A program made the position numbers and the translations under genes. 64,000 bases of DNA from assembly GCF_000715075.1 (NCBI RefSeq), contig NC_134101.1, positions 192,840,103 through 192,904,102 on the forward strand. The letters are read 5' to 3'. The notes under the pieces were generated by a model. That model saw only the letters and a list, made by a program, of their open reading frames with translations. It did not search any database and had not been told where the DNA came from. Source of the stretch: Nicotiana tabacum. Lineage: Eukaryota > Streptophyta > Magnoliopsida > Solanales > Solanaceae. Below are positions 22,295-34,568 of this stretch, in pieces (position 1 is the first letter of the stretch; each line of letters opens with the position of its first letter).

Positions 22295-24828
22295 ATGGCC
22301 AAAACTTCCAAAATGGTCCCCAAAAAGGATAAAGCATCGTCTTCTTCTGCCTCCTAGCCGGCAAAACTGGTGGTGCCGCCTACATTTGAGGAAATTACCC
22401 TCGGTAATTGCATTATTAAAAAAGACTCCAGTATCGAGAATCCTCCCGATGTCCCAGGCCGATGTGAGCACACATCTCGATATATTAGCTTGATAACGAA
22501 GAAGCTTATCAAGGATTTTAAAAGGGACTATTGCTGGGGAGATGAGGGTGAGGTTCAGATCCTGAACCCCGACGAAAGCATTACTACCCACGTGGAGGAT
22601 TTTTGAGTGTTTACACTTACCCTTTCACACTGGGTCCCCTCAATCCAGTGGTGATTGACTTCTGCAAAATGTATGAAGTCACCCTTGAGCAGATTCACCC
22701 TTCCTTTTGGCATATCATGATCGTGTTGCGGTATTTTTCTGAAAAGGAAAATGGTTTGGAATTCACCCTCAGCCACCTAATTCGATTATATCGGCCCCAG
22801 TTATTTTAAGGGCTCATCAAGTTGCAGCGTTGAACAATGAAATCCTTCTTTCCAGTACATACAAACCCAAAGATCGATGTTGGATGATCCGGTTTGTTAG
22901 AGTAAAGACTTCGGACGTCATCCCCGAGGATAAAATGCCATTCCCAGAGAGGGGGAACTTTAACCGTAATTGGAGTTCGTATTCCCTGTACCTATTCATA
23001 TTTCATTATGTTGTTATCCTTCTTTTTGCAGCCAATGCTTGGGCACCCCCAGCGGTTCCCGACCTCAAGGATTGGGTCCGAAAGTTAGCTACCACTTCTT
23101 CCTACGATGAGCGCAAGTGGCGTGAATTATCGAGGGGCCAGTGGGGGCCAAGAACCACTATAAGTGCCTTTTAAAAGTTTCAACCACTTTTCATACATTG
23201 GCGGTGTTTAACTTAATCGTGCTTACCTATGCAGGCCTTGGCGATGCATCTGAGATAGGGTCGGCTTTGCCCGAGGAAAATACCAAGCCTTCAAATCCGA
23301 AGTTCGAGAAGGACAACAAAAGAAAAAGGGTTTTGAAGCACGAGGACTCTTAAGATAAGAAAACCCCCGCTCGAAGGCTGCGGAAAAGATTTACTCAAAT
23401 TGGCACAGATTCGGCCCATGATTCCTTGGATGGTGAAGAAAATGATGATGAAGAGTCGGCATTGGTGACCCGGACCAGGAAGCCAGTCGAGGCTGCCAAG
23501 CCTTCTAAACCGGAAACCTCATCCCGTGGTGAGGATGACCCGAAGGAAGAAACGGGCAAGGCCCCTATGTCCTCGGAGGTTGAGATTGTCCCTCCATCTT
23601 CAACAACTATACCGGAGGGGGTAAATGCTGATACCCCCAACGCTAATGAGAATGCCCCAAGTGAAGAGCTCGGGGTCGCGATAATAGGTCATTCCCTTTC
23701 TTTATTGATTATTCTGAGGAGGCAATTGAAGAAGCCAATGCTCAGCGTAAGCTCAATCCAAGCAAGGTCATCGAGGATGATGCTTTTCAGGGTTGTTACG
23801 CTAAGCTTGAGGATGCTGATGACCTGAATGATGCGTCCACTATCTTTGAGGAGGCTCAACATATCCTTTCCCGGGTAAGTACTTACCTTTAGTATCACAA
23901 TTTTTTCTTTCTTTCCTTTCGATTGATATGTCTCCATTTCATGTATAGGCCATCGCAAAGTTTAGAGTTGAGATGAGCCAATGTGAGGCCGAGCTCAAGA
24001 AAGTTTCTAGTGAAAAGAAGGCCCTAAGGCTCCTCTGTAGCCAGAAGGAGGAGGAGCTTAAGGATCTCCAAACCACATTGGCCAATGATTAAAAATGCGA
24101 GTCCGATCTAGATGAGCAGGTAACTATGATTTTAATAAAGTACGTCCTTCTTGGCCCTACTTAGGAGGCTAATACTTTGATATCTCAGCCGCAGTAAAAG
24201 CTGGATATGATTGTGTAGCTCCAGAGCAAGGTAGATCAAGTTCGAGCTGATTGTCATCAGTGGAAGAAGAACATGGATCAACTTGTTGCCGATAAGGAAG
24301 CTGTTACGGCCCAACTAGCCTTGGTTGAGGCTCAGCTCCGAGGCTTTGAAGTGAAGGTTCAGGTTCAGGCCAGGAAAATCGAGGGGCTGGAGGCCGAGTT
24401 GGCTAAAGCCCTGGCCGAAGCTGCACAGGCTAAGGCTGAGGCTGTAAAAGCTAAGGCCGAAGCTGAGAAGACGAAGACTGCGGTTGATAAATCCATTTCT
24501 ATATACTTGAGGGAAGCGGCGAATATTCAAGTTGAGTTGAGGGAAGCCTCTGACCGGGGAAGATGGAGTAATGAATTATCTAAGTGCCAAGCCCGAAGTG
24601 AGACTCTCGAAGAAATTCATGCCCAAGGGTTTAACCTTCACCGGGGAAATAGCTGAGTTAAAGGAGCGAGAAACCGATGCTAGGTTTCTTATATCCTCCG
24701 ATGATGAGGATATGGTGAGTGGCTCTGGGGACGAGGAACGTGAAGAAGATGTTCCCGAAGGAGAGGAGAACCCTGAAGATAGAGCCACTGAAGATGTAGT
24801 TTCTGAAGATGATGCTCCCGGGGTATGA
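22295..24828 (+). pseudogene. Antisense extra gene of E (Transposase_28-like), spliced, decayed
   Basis: Encoded opposite to E pol. After a basic, Ser-rich start it shows the domain known as putative gypsy-type transposon (PF04195-like): VYTYPFTLGPLNPVVIDFC, then IHPSFWHIMIVLRYF and FTLSHLIRLYRPQLF (22603-22809). Plausible introns: 22966-23031 (GT...AG, joining NFN to NAWAPPAVPDL), about 23160-23234 (donor mutated), 23875-23948 (GT...AG) and a 45-nt candidate 24120-24164. Downstream are a KRKR nuclear-signal-like stretch (23312-23350), a long Ala/Lys/Glu coiled-coil (24273-24650) and an acidic tail. Defects: TAG at codon 21, loss of one T after VEDF, and TAA after PQLF. Extra ORFs in antisense are known in the Tat lineage; the protein's role is unknown. 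Confidence 0.75.
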
Positions 24829-26490
24829 CCCCAAAGATAGATTAGGCTTTCTTTTTGCGCAAGGGACCCTTGTGGGCGTTGTAAATATGTTTTGTAAATT
24901 TCTCTTATGAATATAAAGTATCTTTTTGCTCTATCCTCGACTCGTGTTGATTTTTATTTTTTCCCCGTTTGTGGAAAATTCTGATGATTCAAATACCTAG
25001 CTCGAGTATTGGTTCAGACTCATAATAAACCCTTAAATTTTTATTACTCAAGATCTACCCCTTAAGGTTTTATATGATCCTCGAGCTAAGCTTTAAAATC
25101 AATTTGATGTGAGCTCGGAACAATGGGGCCTTTGGGTCCGAGTTGAATGAGAATAGAGTCTCGAACTCCCATATGATTTAGGCCCTATATCTCTTTTAAG
25201 CTAGCCCTTAGGCTCTTTTAAAATTGCCCTTAGGCTCTTTGAGTTGGACCGTTTAGGCCTCTAAAATGACTATATAATTTTTCCCTCATTTCGGGTAAAA
25301 GACTTAGTGAAATTTTAGTTATGCCTTAGCATGTGTTTTGTACCCGTTTGGGTTTTTCTAAGTCTCAACATATCGGAACCTTATTAGTCATTTGGTTTGT
25401 GTAGACATAATCGAATACCTCTTGAGGTTTTTTCGAAGGCTGGTGTTATCGAAACCTTTGGATTATTCGATGGCTGAATTTATCGAAGACATAAGTTTTT
25501 TCGGGGGACGAATTTATCGAAGCCCTTTATATTTTGCTTCAGTCAGGGGTAGCCTAACTTAAATGATTTTTCAATGTTTGTAGGCCTTTAATTATTTTGG
25601 CCGTAGCCTTTATGTTACTGTAGTCTTTAGTATGGCCATAGCCTTCGGGTTTGTCACTTGGACTTGTTTCCCGATAACTTTTCGATCTTGTTCGAAAAGT
25701 TAGTCCTCGAGTATATTGGCCTTGGCCTTTGTTTCGAGGGGGTGCATCTTTGAGGTCTTATGAGTCCGAACTTTTGATGACTCGGATGTATTGACTGTCA
25801 GTGTCAGTCCCCGAGTATTTCGGGGTACTTTGTCCCTTGAGCCGCTTCCATATGATTGTAAGTGTAGAACTCATATGATAGAAAACTTATTTGATATACA
25901 ATGTGTTTTTTGATATAACAAGAATGCTTTGTTAAATAGTTGATACATGCGTACATTTTTTGCCGGTGGGGCTCAACTATCGTATAGGGACACGGTTCAT
26001 TTGACCATTATGCCCACTACAAAGTTCTCCTATCAAGGCCCTCTTAGGGGTGAAGTATCTTTCTAAAAAAATATAACCTCTGAGGGTGATGCCCCACAGT
26101 ATTCGAGGTTGATTGAAAAGAAGCCTTGAATACTTGTCGAATGTTCCTTAGATAGCATATAGGTGTTGTCTCATTAAAAACCTTGCCGGAAAAACCCACT
26201 TGGGATAAAAACCGATACAAGGGAAAAAGGGTGCAATGCAAGCTTTAAAAACCAAGGTCTTCGAGCTGAAAGGTGCCTCGATATATTTAATTGAACATCT
26301 GCAAGGAGTCAGTTTTAAATACAAATGGAAAAAAGAAGAAGCTCATACCCCAACAGTAATATCTCCTGAACAACGATACATTCTAATTGTTTGGTAGTTG
26401 CTCGCCTTCCATTGTGCTAAGTTTGTAGGATACTTTCCCTACGACTCTGACGACATGGTACAATCATTCCTAATTAGGGCCTAATTTCCC
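24829..26490. other. E spacer between antisense gene and pol
   Basis: No coding region is recognised. It begins with the 3' end of the antisense gene (AATATAAAG near 24909 is poly(A)-signal-like) and continues as T-rich DNA with many TCGAG-type words. Around 26155-26230 it has CATTAAAAACCTTGCCGG and AAAAACCCACTTGGGA, which I have seen as a common feature of such elements. It would be the 3' UTR of E pol read on the minus strand. Confidence 0.5.
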
Positions 26491-26499
26491 TTCGTTTGG

Positions 26500-27441
26500 A
26501 TCTCGAGTGTTGAGAGTGACTTTCCTTAGGACTAAGTCCCCGACTCCAAACTATCAAAGGTTCGTCCTTCTGTTGTAATACCTTTTGATCCTTTGTTTCT
26601 GTGCGGCCATTCGAATTAACACGGTCTTATGTTTTTCATCGAGTAGTTCGAGAGAAGTGTTCATAGATTCGTGATTTGAGTCCTCAGTGGCATACTAAAA
26701 GGTGATGCTAGGTTCCCCGACCTCGACTGGGATCAAAGCTTCAAACCCATATACCAAAGAAAACGGGGTCTCCCCCGTGCGCTACTTCGATGTCGTTCGA
26801 TATGCCCATAGAACCTCCAGCACCACTTCTCTCCATTTCCCCTTTACATCATCTAACCTTTTCTTTAAGTTTTGAATGATGGTTTTGTTTGTGGACTCGG
26901 CCTGACTATTTGCACTTGGGTGGTAAGGTGCTGATAGGATCCTTTTGATTTTATGGTCCTCAAGGAATTTTGTTACTTTGCTGCCGATGAACTGTTTCCC
27001 ATTGTCACATGCTATTTCGGCGGGTATCCCGAACCGACATATGATGTGATTCCATATGAAGTCAATGACTTCTTTTTCTCTTACCTTCTCGATGGCCAGC
27101 GCTTCAACCCATTTTGAGAAGTAGTCAGTCATAAACAAAATAAATCTATCTTTACCTAGCGTTGTTGGTAAGGGGCCGACGATGTCCATCCCCCATTTCA
27201 TGAATGGCCACAGGGATAGGACCGAATGGAGGTGTTCACCGGATTGATGGATCATCGGTGCAAATATTTGGCATTTATCACATTTTCGAACGAACTCCTT
27301 GGTATCTTTTTCCATTCTATCCCAATAATACCCAGCTCTGATCATCTTGTGAACCAGAGAGTCTGCACCAGAATGGTTCCCAAAGGTACCCTCGTGGATT
27401 TCCCATAATAGATAATTGGTGTCCTCGGGTCCCAAGCACAC
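26500..27441 (-). pseudogene. Element E integrase (decayed)
   Basis: Ty3/gypsy integrase with a zinc-binding region (IHEGTFGNHSG then CDKCQ), catalytic residues in WGMDIVGPLP, CDNGKQF and AESTNK (within 26782-27441), and the LWAYRTTSK motif. An in-frame TAG follows TTSK at about 26779, and the conserved RTGETPFSLVYGFEALIPVEV continues downstream with another stop, ending near 26500. It is a different lineage from A's integrase, with a full D-D-E set still visible. Confidence 0.9.
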
Positions 27442-28079
27442 TGCCAGCCTTCTTCATTCGTCGACTTCGATAGTTGGAGGATGGTTCCCAGGACAATATC
27501 ATCTTCTTCTACCCATGACCCCAAGTTTGCAAGTGCATCGATCTCGCTATTCTACTCCCGAGGTACATGGTCTAGTGTCCATTCCGTGAAGCGGTGCAAT
27601 GTCACTTGAAGTTTGTCTAAGTACCTCTGAATTTTATCATCTCGAATCTCGAAGCTCCCGTTTACTTGATTTACTACCAAAAGGGAGTCACATTTTGCCT
27701 CGATGACTTCTGGCCCAAGGCCCTTGGCTAGTTCGAGACCTGCAATCATGGCCTCATACTTGGCCTCGTTGTTAGTCAATTTAGAAGTCTTGATAGATTA
27801 CCTAATGACATTGGTCATCGTTTGTTTTAAAATAATGCCGAGTCCTAATCCTTTCACATTCATGGCACAGTCTGTGAAAAGGCTCCATACCCCCGATGAT
27901 GTACCTATTTTTAGCAAAAGTTCCTTTTCTACTTCGGGAATGAGGGCAGGCGCGAAATCAGCCATGAAGTCTGCCAAAATTTGAGACTTGAAAGCAGTTC
28001 GAGGCTTATATTCGATATCATAACCACCAAGTTTGATGGCCCATTTGGCCAATATGCCTGATAACTTGGGTTGATGCAA
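27442..28079 (-). pseudogene. Element E second RNase H (archaeal type)
   Basis: Shows LAKWAIKLGGYDIEYKPR, then WSLFTDCAMNVKGLGLGI (usual TDGA changed to TDCA), NNEAKYEAMIAGLELA and AKCDSLLVVNQVNGSF. This is the Tat-type second RNase H placed before integrase. A stop near 27790 breaks the frame between the first and second blocks. Confidence 0.85.
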
Positions 28080-28085
28080 GACATT

Positions 28086-29345
28086 TCAAAATGGGTACGT
28101 GGTTAGTACACATATAGGATGGTATTGAAAATATGGTTTTAATTTCCTAGATGCGCTTATTAACGCAAGGGATAACTTTTCCAAATATGGGTACCTGGTT
28201 TCAGCATCTCCTATGGTCTGACTCACATAATAGACAGGAAATTGCATACCTTGCTCTTCTCGAACCAACACGCCACTTACCGCTACCTCAAACACGGCTA
28301 GATAGTAGTAGAGTGTTTCATCCTCCTTCGGTGTGTATAGTAGGGGTATGCTCGAGAGATACCGTTTTAATTCTTCCAAGGATTGTTGGCACTCCAAAGT
28401 CCATGAGAAGTTGTTCTTCTTCTTGAGTAGGGAAAAGAAATGATTTCTTTGATCTAATGACCTCGAGATAAAGTGGCCTAGGGAAGCTATCCGTCCGATC
28501 AGCCGTTTCACAGCTTTCACATTGTTGACTATGGTGATTTCCTCGATGGCTTTGATTTTATCGGGTTGATTTAGATACCCCTGTTCTACACCATGAAGCC
28601 GAAGAACTTGCCCGCGCCGACTCCATTTCTCGGGTTGAGCTTCATATTGTACTTTCTTAAGATATCGAACGTCACCTGCAAATGGGCCAAATGGTCCTCT
28701 ACGCGCAGGGACTTAACTGGCATGTAATCAATATAAACTTCCATGGATTTGCCTATTTGATGTTCGAACATCATATTAACTAGGAGTTGATATGTGGTTC
28801 TTGCTTTTTTTTAGCCTGAAGGGCATTACATTATAACAATACGTACCATACTTTGTGATGAATGAAGTCTTTTCCTGGTCCTCCAGGTTCATTTGAATTT
28901 GGTTGTACCCGAAGTAGGCATCGAGAAAGGTAAGGATCTCGTGGTCGGCCGTAGCGTCGATCAAATGATCGATGTTGGGCAATGGGAAAGAATATTTAGG
29001 GCATGCTTTGTTCAAATCTTTGTAACCTACACACATTCTATGTTTATTCCCCATTTTTAGGGACTATCACTACGTTAGCTATCCATTCGGGATATTTTAC
29101 TTCCCTGATGGATCCTATTTTGAGAAGTTTGGTTACCTCTTTTTTGATGAATGCATGCTTTACCTCGGATTGAGGTCTCCTTTTTTGCTTCACCGATTTA
29201 AATTTGGGATCGACACTTAGTCGATGGGTAGTTATCTATAGTGGGATCCCTGTCATATCTTTCGTTGGGGAAGATGCTCGATCAATATGTCCTGCTCGAG
29301 TTCTTCGACCGTGGACTTCGTCGCATCCGATTCTGTTTACCTTGA
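28086..29345 (-). pseudogene. Element E reverse transcriptase (decayed, 5' truncated)
   Basis: Starts abruptly near 29345 in the segment just upstream of the RT fingers. It then shows YKDLNKACPKYSFPLPNIDH, FLDAYFGYNQIQM and TSFITKYGTYCYNVMPF (28776-29054), and YIDYMPVKSLRVEDH (28586-28774), where the second catalytic Asp of the Y-x-D-D box is Tyr. The thumb and RNase H-like connection follow at 28086-28520 (SQTIGDAETRYPYLEKL). There is a frame break between the two RT halves. Gag and protease of E are missing; the sequence passes directly into the LTR-like region at about 29412. Confidence 0.9.
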
Positions 29346-30380
29346 AAATGGTAACTACAATTATATTTGATCTTATGGTTCTAAAAATACGTGATTTATT
29401 ATAATACTAGTTGTTAGGTAGCAGATGCTAAGTGTAAGTAGAGAAGATAAGAAATGCAAACCAATAGGGCCACATGATTAGGCCTCGAGCTGGCTGGAGC
29501 AGGGCCTCAAGGTCTAGATGGGCTAATAGCAATGAGCAATTGGTGAAGAATTAATGAAAACGAGGGCCTCAAAGATGGCCTTTTGCGGTTAATAATGAGT
29601 AATAAATAAAGAACAATAAATGAACAATGAAAGAATAAGCAATAAATGTGATGAGCAATTGCTTAAATAGAGAGCAGAGAATGTTGTATTGTATTCAATA
29701 ATCTGAGTCCCTTACAAAATGACAAAGGTCTTCTTTTTATAGGAAGGGGAATCCCAACATAGTACATGTCTAATAATAACGAGGAAATGCTATTGGTACA
29801 GCTATATAATGACTTAGCACGATTTGTACTATTCTTGCAGACCCGGTCAGCTCTAAACACGTATATTTGGAGGCTTTCCTGCCTTTCCATGACGATCATT
29901 GATGGTACTTCCCCAAGAGGAATGGGCTTCGGGGAGTGGTGAAGATGAAGACTAAGCCACCTTTGTTCCTTTTACTTCTTCTTCTTTTCTACACGGAGTT
30001 GTGTGGGAGTTTTGTAAATGCGCCTATGTAAATATATTTTTGGAATGTGAAGGACTTTCTCATTTAATGTCTTCAAAGCTTTGCCTTTCAGTGTTCATGC
30101 CTAAGTCAAGCTTCGAACTTGGATTTAACTTCTTCGAGTTCAGTCTCAGAGTAGTAGAGACCCTTTAGACCGGGTCGTTCTGGTATCGGTTGCATACCTT
30201 CCCCAGTTCGGGTTGGTAGCGACTCACTTTGACTCCTCAATGCCTCGAGCACGGGATTGCAATGTTATTCATGTGACATGACGGTGAAGTTACCAAAATG
30301 GCCCCGTCGGTACATATCCCAAAAAGTCAAGATTGCATCATAAGAGCTGATTGGTTATCAAAGTTAATGAATAGTCGCCG
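29346..30380 (-). mobile_element. Probable 3' LTR of element G
   Basis: Non-coding, bounded on the left near 29412 by TGTTAGGTAGC (minus-strand end ...CTAACA), and lying before the antisense gene, where a Tat 3' LTR would be. On the minus strand it has a good TATA box (CCTATAAAAAG) and then TTGAATACAATACAAC, typical of LTR R regions. The right boundary is not seen and no partner LTR is in the window, so this is inference. Confidence 0.4.
29733..29743 (-). promoter_or_regulatory. TATA box in the G LTR
   Basis: Minus-strand CCTATAAAAAG, followed about 40 nt downstream by GAATACAATACAACA. It would drive element transcription toward the left. Confidence 0.5.
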
Positions 30381-30386
30381 CTCTTC

Positions 30387-30396
30387 TTATATATAC
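30387..30396 (+). promoter_or_regulatory. TATA box of the antisense gene in G
   Basis: TTATATATAC, about 150 nt before the ATG at 30540, followed by a pyrimidine-rich leader. It points away from the LTR promoter at 29733-29743, so the region looks like a divergent promoter pair. Confidence 0.5.
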
Positions 30397-30539
30397 TTGC
30401 TTTCCCTTCTTTGAAGGTTCTGCCACTTTGTGCAACTACCTTCTTTTGTAGAGTTCCTTTTTTGCACTAGTTCTAGTGTCACATCAGGTCAAAGTTTTCC
30501 CCTACGTTTTCATCTTGTCTTTCTTGTGTTGAAGGAGCT

Positions 30540-31108
30540 ATGGCTACCATGCCCAAATCTGCTCGCCAGGAAGAGAGAAGTCCTACCTATGCTTCCAGCC
30601 CGGCCGGTGGTACACTGCCGGTGTTGGGTGAGCTAACTTCAAATTGTTTCGTCTCCAAGAGAGATTTTATGATGGAGAAACCTCTCGATGCTCCGGGCCA
30701 TCAAGAGTATGCATCAAGGTTCATTTAAACAATATAAGAGACATACCTCGATTTTCTGAGGAGAGACTATGGATGGGGAGAAAAGGTGAGGCTGCAGGTA
30801 CCCTCTCGGGCAGAGGATATCATGGCCCACGTAGAAGGGTTCCTGAACGTATACACGTACCCGTTTATGTTGGGTCCTCTTGACTGATTTGTGCTCAAAT
30901 TTTATTGAAAACATCGAGTTACTTTGGCTCAGATCCATTCGTCTTTCTGGCGGATTGTGCTGATGATGAGATTTTTTGCTGAAAGGCCGAGCTCGAGTTC
31001 ACTCTTAGCCATCTCCTCAGGTTATATCAGCCTTTAAATCATCAAGGTCTAATTGCACTACGACACCGATCCACCAGGCCTTTTATCTAAAGTGATGAGG
31101 AGGACAGG
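30540..31108 (+). pseudogene. Antisense extra gene of G, 5' part
   Basis: Starts MATMPKSARQEERSP and continues through SNCFVSKRDFMMEKPLDAPGHQEYASRF, equivalent to the start of the E copy. In other frames the Transposase_28-like block follows (30880-31040: FTLSHLLRLYQP in 31000-31035). A TAA after SRF and later frame shifts disable it. The gene is cut at 31108 by insertion F; it resumes at 49952. Confidence 0.7.
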
Positions 31109-31633
31109 TGTCACGGCCCAAAATCGAGGAGCGCGACCGGCACTCAACCGAGTAACCCGACTGAGCAAGCCTATTAGATTTCATTCTACCCAAAGTCATC
31201 CATGAATAAAGAGGAGATATACTACATTATTCAAACTCTGAAAATATTTAATTAACAACTTTCGCTTTGGTTCCATTAGCAGTTTCAACTATAATATCCA
31301 AAATATTACAAATTTATGGACTCATTAAGATCATGTTGCCAAAAGCCCATATTCTAATTTAGTTTCCAATATTAAACACCACCCACAACCTGTTTACGGA
31401 GCCTCTAAATACAACTGAAGAGTAATATAGAAATGCCGGAAACAAGGCTCCGGCTATACCTCAAAATATAATGTACATGATAGACGAATAATACAGGACC
31501 CCGAAATGAACTGGGGCTCACCAAGTCAACTGAAGAGTGGATGCGCCACTATTTGCAGTCGGCATTATCTGCTACAGAACCACCTACATCCATTTCAAAA
31601 ATGTAGCGCCCCCAGCAAAAGGGACGTTAATAC
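31109..31633. mobile_element. Insertion F, left part (solo-LTR-like)
   Basis: Starts TGTCACGGCCC directly after ACAGG (31104-31108). The right end is at 49946 (...TTTACA), followed by ACAGG again (49947-49951). Ends in TG...CA plus a 5-bp duplication identify an LTR-type insertion. With B removed, F is about 2.5 kb, has no coding region and no internal repeat, so it is most simply a solo LTR of a family I cannot name. Orientation is not determined. Confidence 0.75.
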
Positions 31634-34553
31634 TGTCACACCTCCTTTTTCCGCACCCGGGGGGCGCAGGGGGAGTTTTTTCCAATTAAAGGACAATCGA
31701 AACGGGATTTATTTATTTATTTCAGAGTCGCCACTTGGGAGATTTAGGGTGTCCCAAGTCACCAATTTTAATCCCGAATCGAGGAAAATAATGACTCTAT
31801 ATTATAGTCTGCGTACCAGAAATCCGGATAAGGAATTCTGTTAACCCGGGAGAAGGTGTTAGGCATTCCCGAGTTCCGTGGTTCTAGCACGGTCGCTCAA
31901 CTGTTATATTTGGCTTATTTATCTGATTTTTAATACAATATGAACTTATGTGCAAATTTATCTTCTAACTGCTTTACTATTATTGTTTTTAAAAGAAATG
32001 TGAACATCATTTAAAACACGTCTTTGGACTACGTCACATGAAATGCACCCATAATCCGGAACACATTTTATTTGATGTTTTGGGATCGGATTTGGGTCGC
32101 ATGAAATGCACACCCGAGCTTAAGAAAGTAAATTATTAAAGACGCGCCTAAAGAGACTATCGCGCTATTATTTTGCGGAGGCCGCGAAATTCGCTAAACG
32201 ACCCTCCTGAATTCTAAGTAATTTTAAACACGTATTTACTGAGGGCCCCGCAATTTGTGTTTTTATTCGGCGAGGCTCGTCTCATTCTTATTTTTTTAAA
32301 AGGAATTTGCAACGTCATGGAAATGCATCTCATGCCACGTCACAGTCAATGTACCCGTGATTAGAGACACATTTCGATTTCGTTGAGATTTGGATTTGGG
32401 TCACATAAATGTGCACCCGAGTTTAAGGAGATAACATTATTAAAGGCGCGCCTAAAGCAACTAGCGCATTATTATTTTTGGGTAGGGCCGTGAAATTTGC
32501 TAACGGCCCGTCCCGGAATCTAAGTATTTAATACATATATTTTTGTGAGGGCCCCGCAATTTGTCCCTTTTATTTGGCGAGGCTCGTCTCATTTTATTCT
32601 TTATTATTATTTTTTATTATTATTATTTATTTTTATTTTTTATATATTTTTAAAAAAGGATGCCATTTTTACGCCTTTAACAATGATAAACCTTACGGCT
32701 TCTTCCCAACTACAATCTCATAACTTGTCAAGATTTGATAAAAGAAGTTAAGCGAATGAGTGTTTCGGGCGTAGCAACAACAGGCACTAATACTAATTTT
32801 GTCCAAATAAACTAAGACAATAATAACATAACACATTGAACGTAAATAATAACAATACTAATCTTGGGACTACTAATACAACTAAATCAAATGACATCAA
32901 GTAAACAATAATAATATAACACAAAAATGAACTAAAATGCATACGGTGAAACATAGGCAGAAAATTTCCATACCAATTTTTATATTGCATCTCAAACATT
33001 CAACGTAACGTTTCCCTTTGAGGTTTACTAACCTGAAAAAAAACAGAAAATAGATAAAGCCACGGACCAACCCTCTACATCGACCTCGACGAACAACCTC
33101 GACGTACCGGACCTCGACGAACAAGAGACGACCTCAACGGACTGAAACAGAAAACTTGGACCAAGACTGTCGACGACCCGAGGCGTTGGCTGACTGCTGG
33201 TTCTATTCTTTTCGACGCCGCAGATTGATACGAGAAGTTAAAGCAGAAGGGATCGCTTGGGCAAGGCGATGAGGCTGCAATGACGGGAAGCTGACGTGAG
33301 GGAGTCGGACGTTTGGTGATGTTGGTGGTTTTGGACGTGAAGTTGGTGGTTTTCGACAGTAGGGGTGCCGGCGTTAATGGAGGCGGGCGTTTGTGACAGT
33401 AGGTCGATGGGGATGGTGCGTGAGGGTGCCGGACTGACGATGCAGCGAGCAGCGGCTCGACGGAGCTGGTGCGTGGGGGCTGCCGGTGGTTTTGGACGGT
33501 GGTGTTGGGTGGTTTTGAAGATGCTGGACCGGTTCGTTAATGGAGTGTTGGTGGTGGGCTGTTCGGAGGTTGACGACGCAGTGGTCGACGAACTGGGCTG
33601 TAGTTTTGGACGTGGTTTTTGGGTGCGACAGTAGGGGTGGTGGTCGACGATGGCGGAGATGGTAACGACGATGGTGGTCGTTCGGAGGAGTTTGGGAGGA
33701 GACGGGGTTGGACTGGTTTGGGTTTGGGGTCGTTTTGGCGTTGTTGCCGGTGGGTTTTGAAGCTGGGGGCAGTAGGGATCGTTTTTTTTTGTTTTTACAG
33801 TAGGGTTTGCTTCTTCTTCTTTTGAAGAAGAAGAAGATGATGAACAGTGTCGAACTTTTCCCCAAAAATTCAAAAGTCCCCCTCCCCTGTTGGCTTTCGT
33901 CCGTGTTTTGTATTGGCATGCCCATGAAAATGAGCCCCACGCGTGGTGGGGTTCGAGGCATATGCCCCCCACGCGTGGTGGGGTTCCCCACGTGTCCTGG
34001 ACACGGTTTATTATGGGCTAGGTCCGAAAATTAGGCCTAAAACCGGGTAGTTTGAACCCGAATATTATTCTTTTGCCCGGACCCGAGAAATAGGAACACA
34101 TTGCTTAATTGGTCCTATGTAAGCAAAATAACTACCAAAAATAAGACTAGTATTTAAACAAAACTATATCTTTTTAAATATTTTTTCAAGATTTAAAATA
34201 GCTACAAAATATTAATAAAACTATTTTTGTAATTTTCGTTTTTTAAATATTAAGATAAAATATGAGGTAATATTTTTGTATTTTTCAAAGTTAAAATGAC
34301 TATAGAATATTAATAAAACTATTTTTGTAATTTTCGTATTTATATAAAGTACCAAAATAAAGTACAATTTTTGTATTTTTCAAATTTATGAGAGATACAT
34401 AAACTAAAATTTATATATATATATTTTTTGAAATTTTTCTTTTTGCAACGAAATAAAGTAAAATAGTTAAAATAGCTATACTAGACTCAATTTCACATAT
34501 TCACGCTAAACATGTGAAAATTCTCGGGGAAGGTCAAAAATCACGTGCTTACA
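31634..34553 (-). mobile_element. Element B 3' LTR
   Basis: 2,920 bp, TG...CA ends, nearly identical to 45009-47930. Preceded by AATAC (31629-31633), which also follows the other LTR (47931-47935). It includes the conserved TGCCTAACACC block (31850-31868), a GA/CT-rich hairpin near 33807-33835, and palindromic ACGT-containing motifs at 33933-34004. Its long ORFs (for example 33238-33972, minus) are GC-rich, low-complexity and unlike any known protein. Confidence 0.97.
33933..34004 (-). promoter_or_regulatory. ACGT-core motif cluster in the B LTR
   Basis: Two copies of CCCCACGCGTGGTGGGG about 34 bp apart, then CCACGTGTCC (G-box/ABRE-like) overlapping the perfect palindrome GTGTCC-T-GGACAC. 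All are present in the other LTR at 47305-47377. Such cores are known bZIP/bHLH sites in plants, so this is a plausible U3 enhancer. No TATA box was found nearby. Confidence 0.5.
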
Positions 34554-34568
34554 GCTGCCCCTCTTTGA
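34554..34568 (-). promoter_or_regulatory. Element B polypurine tract
   Basis: The minus strand reads AAAGAGGGGCAGC immediately before the 3' LTR start TGTAAGCACG. This is the expected primer site for plus-strand cDNA synthesis and fixes the LTR boundary. Confidence 0.85.

Noticed and set aside
33238..33991. Long ORFs (244 and 205 codons) on the minus strand of the B LTR
   Set aside because: Overlapping frames of GC-rich, low-complexity DNA; Pro/His/Thr/Ser-rich products with no recognisable domain; the copy in the other LTR has different frame lengths.
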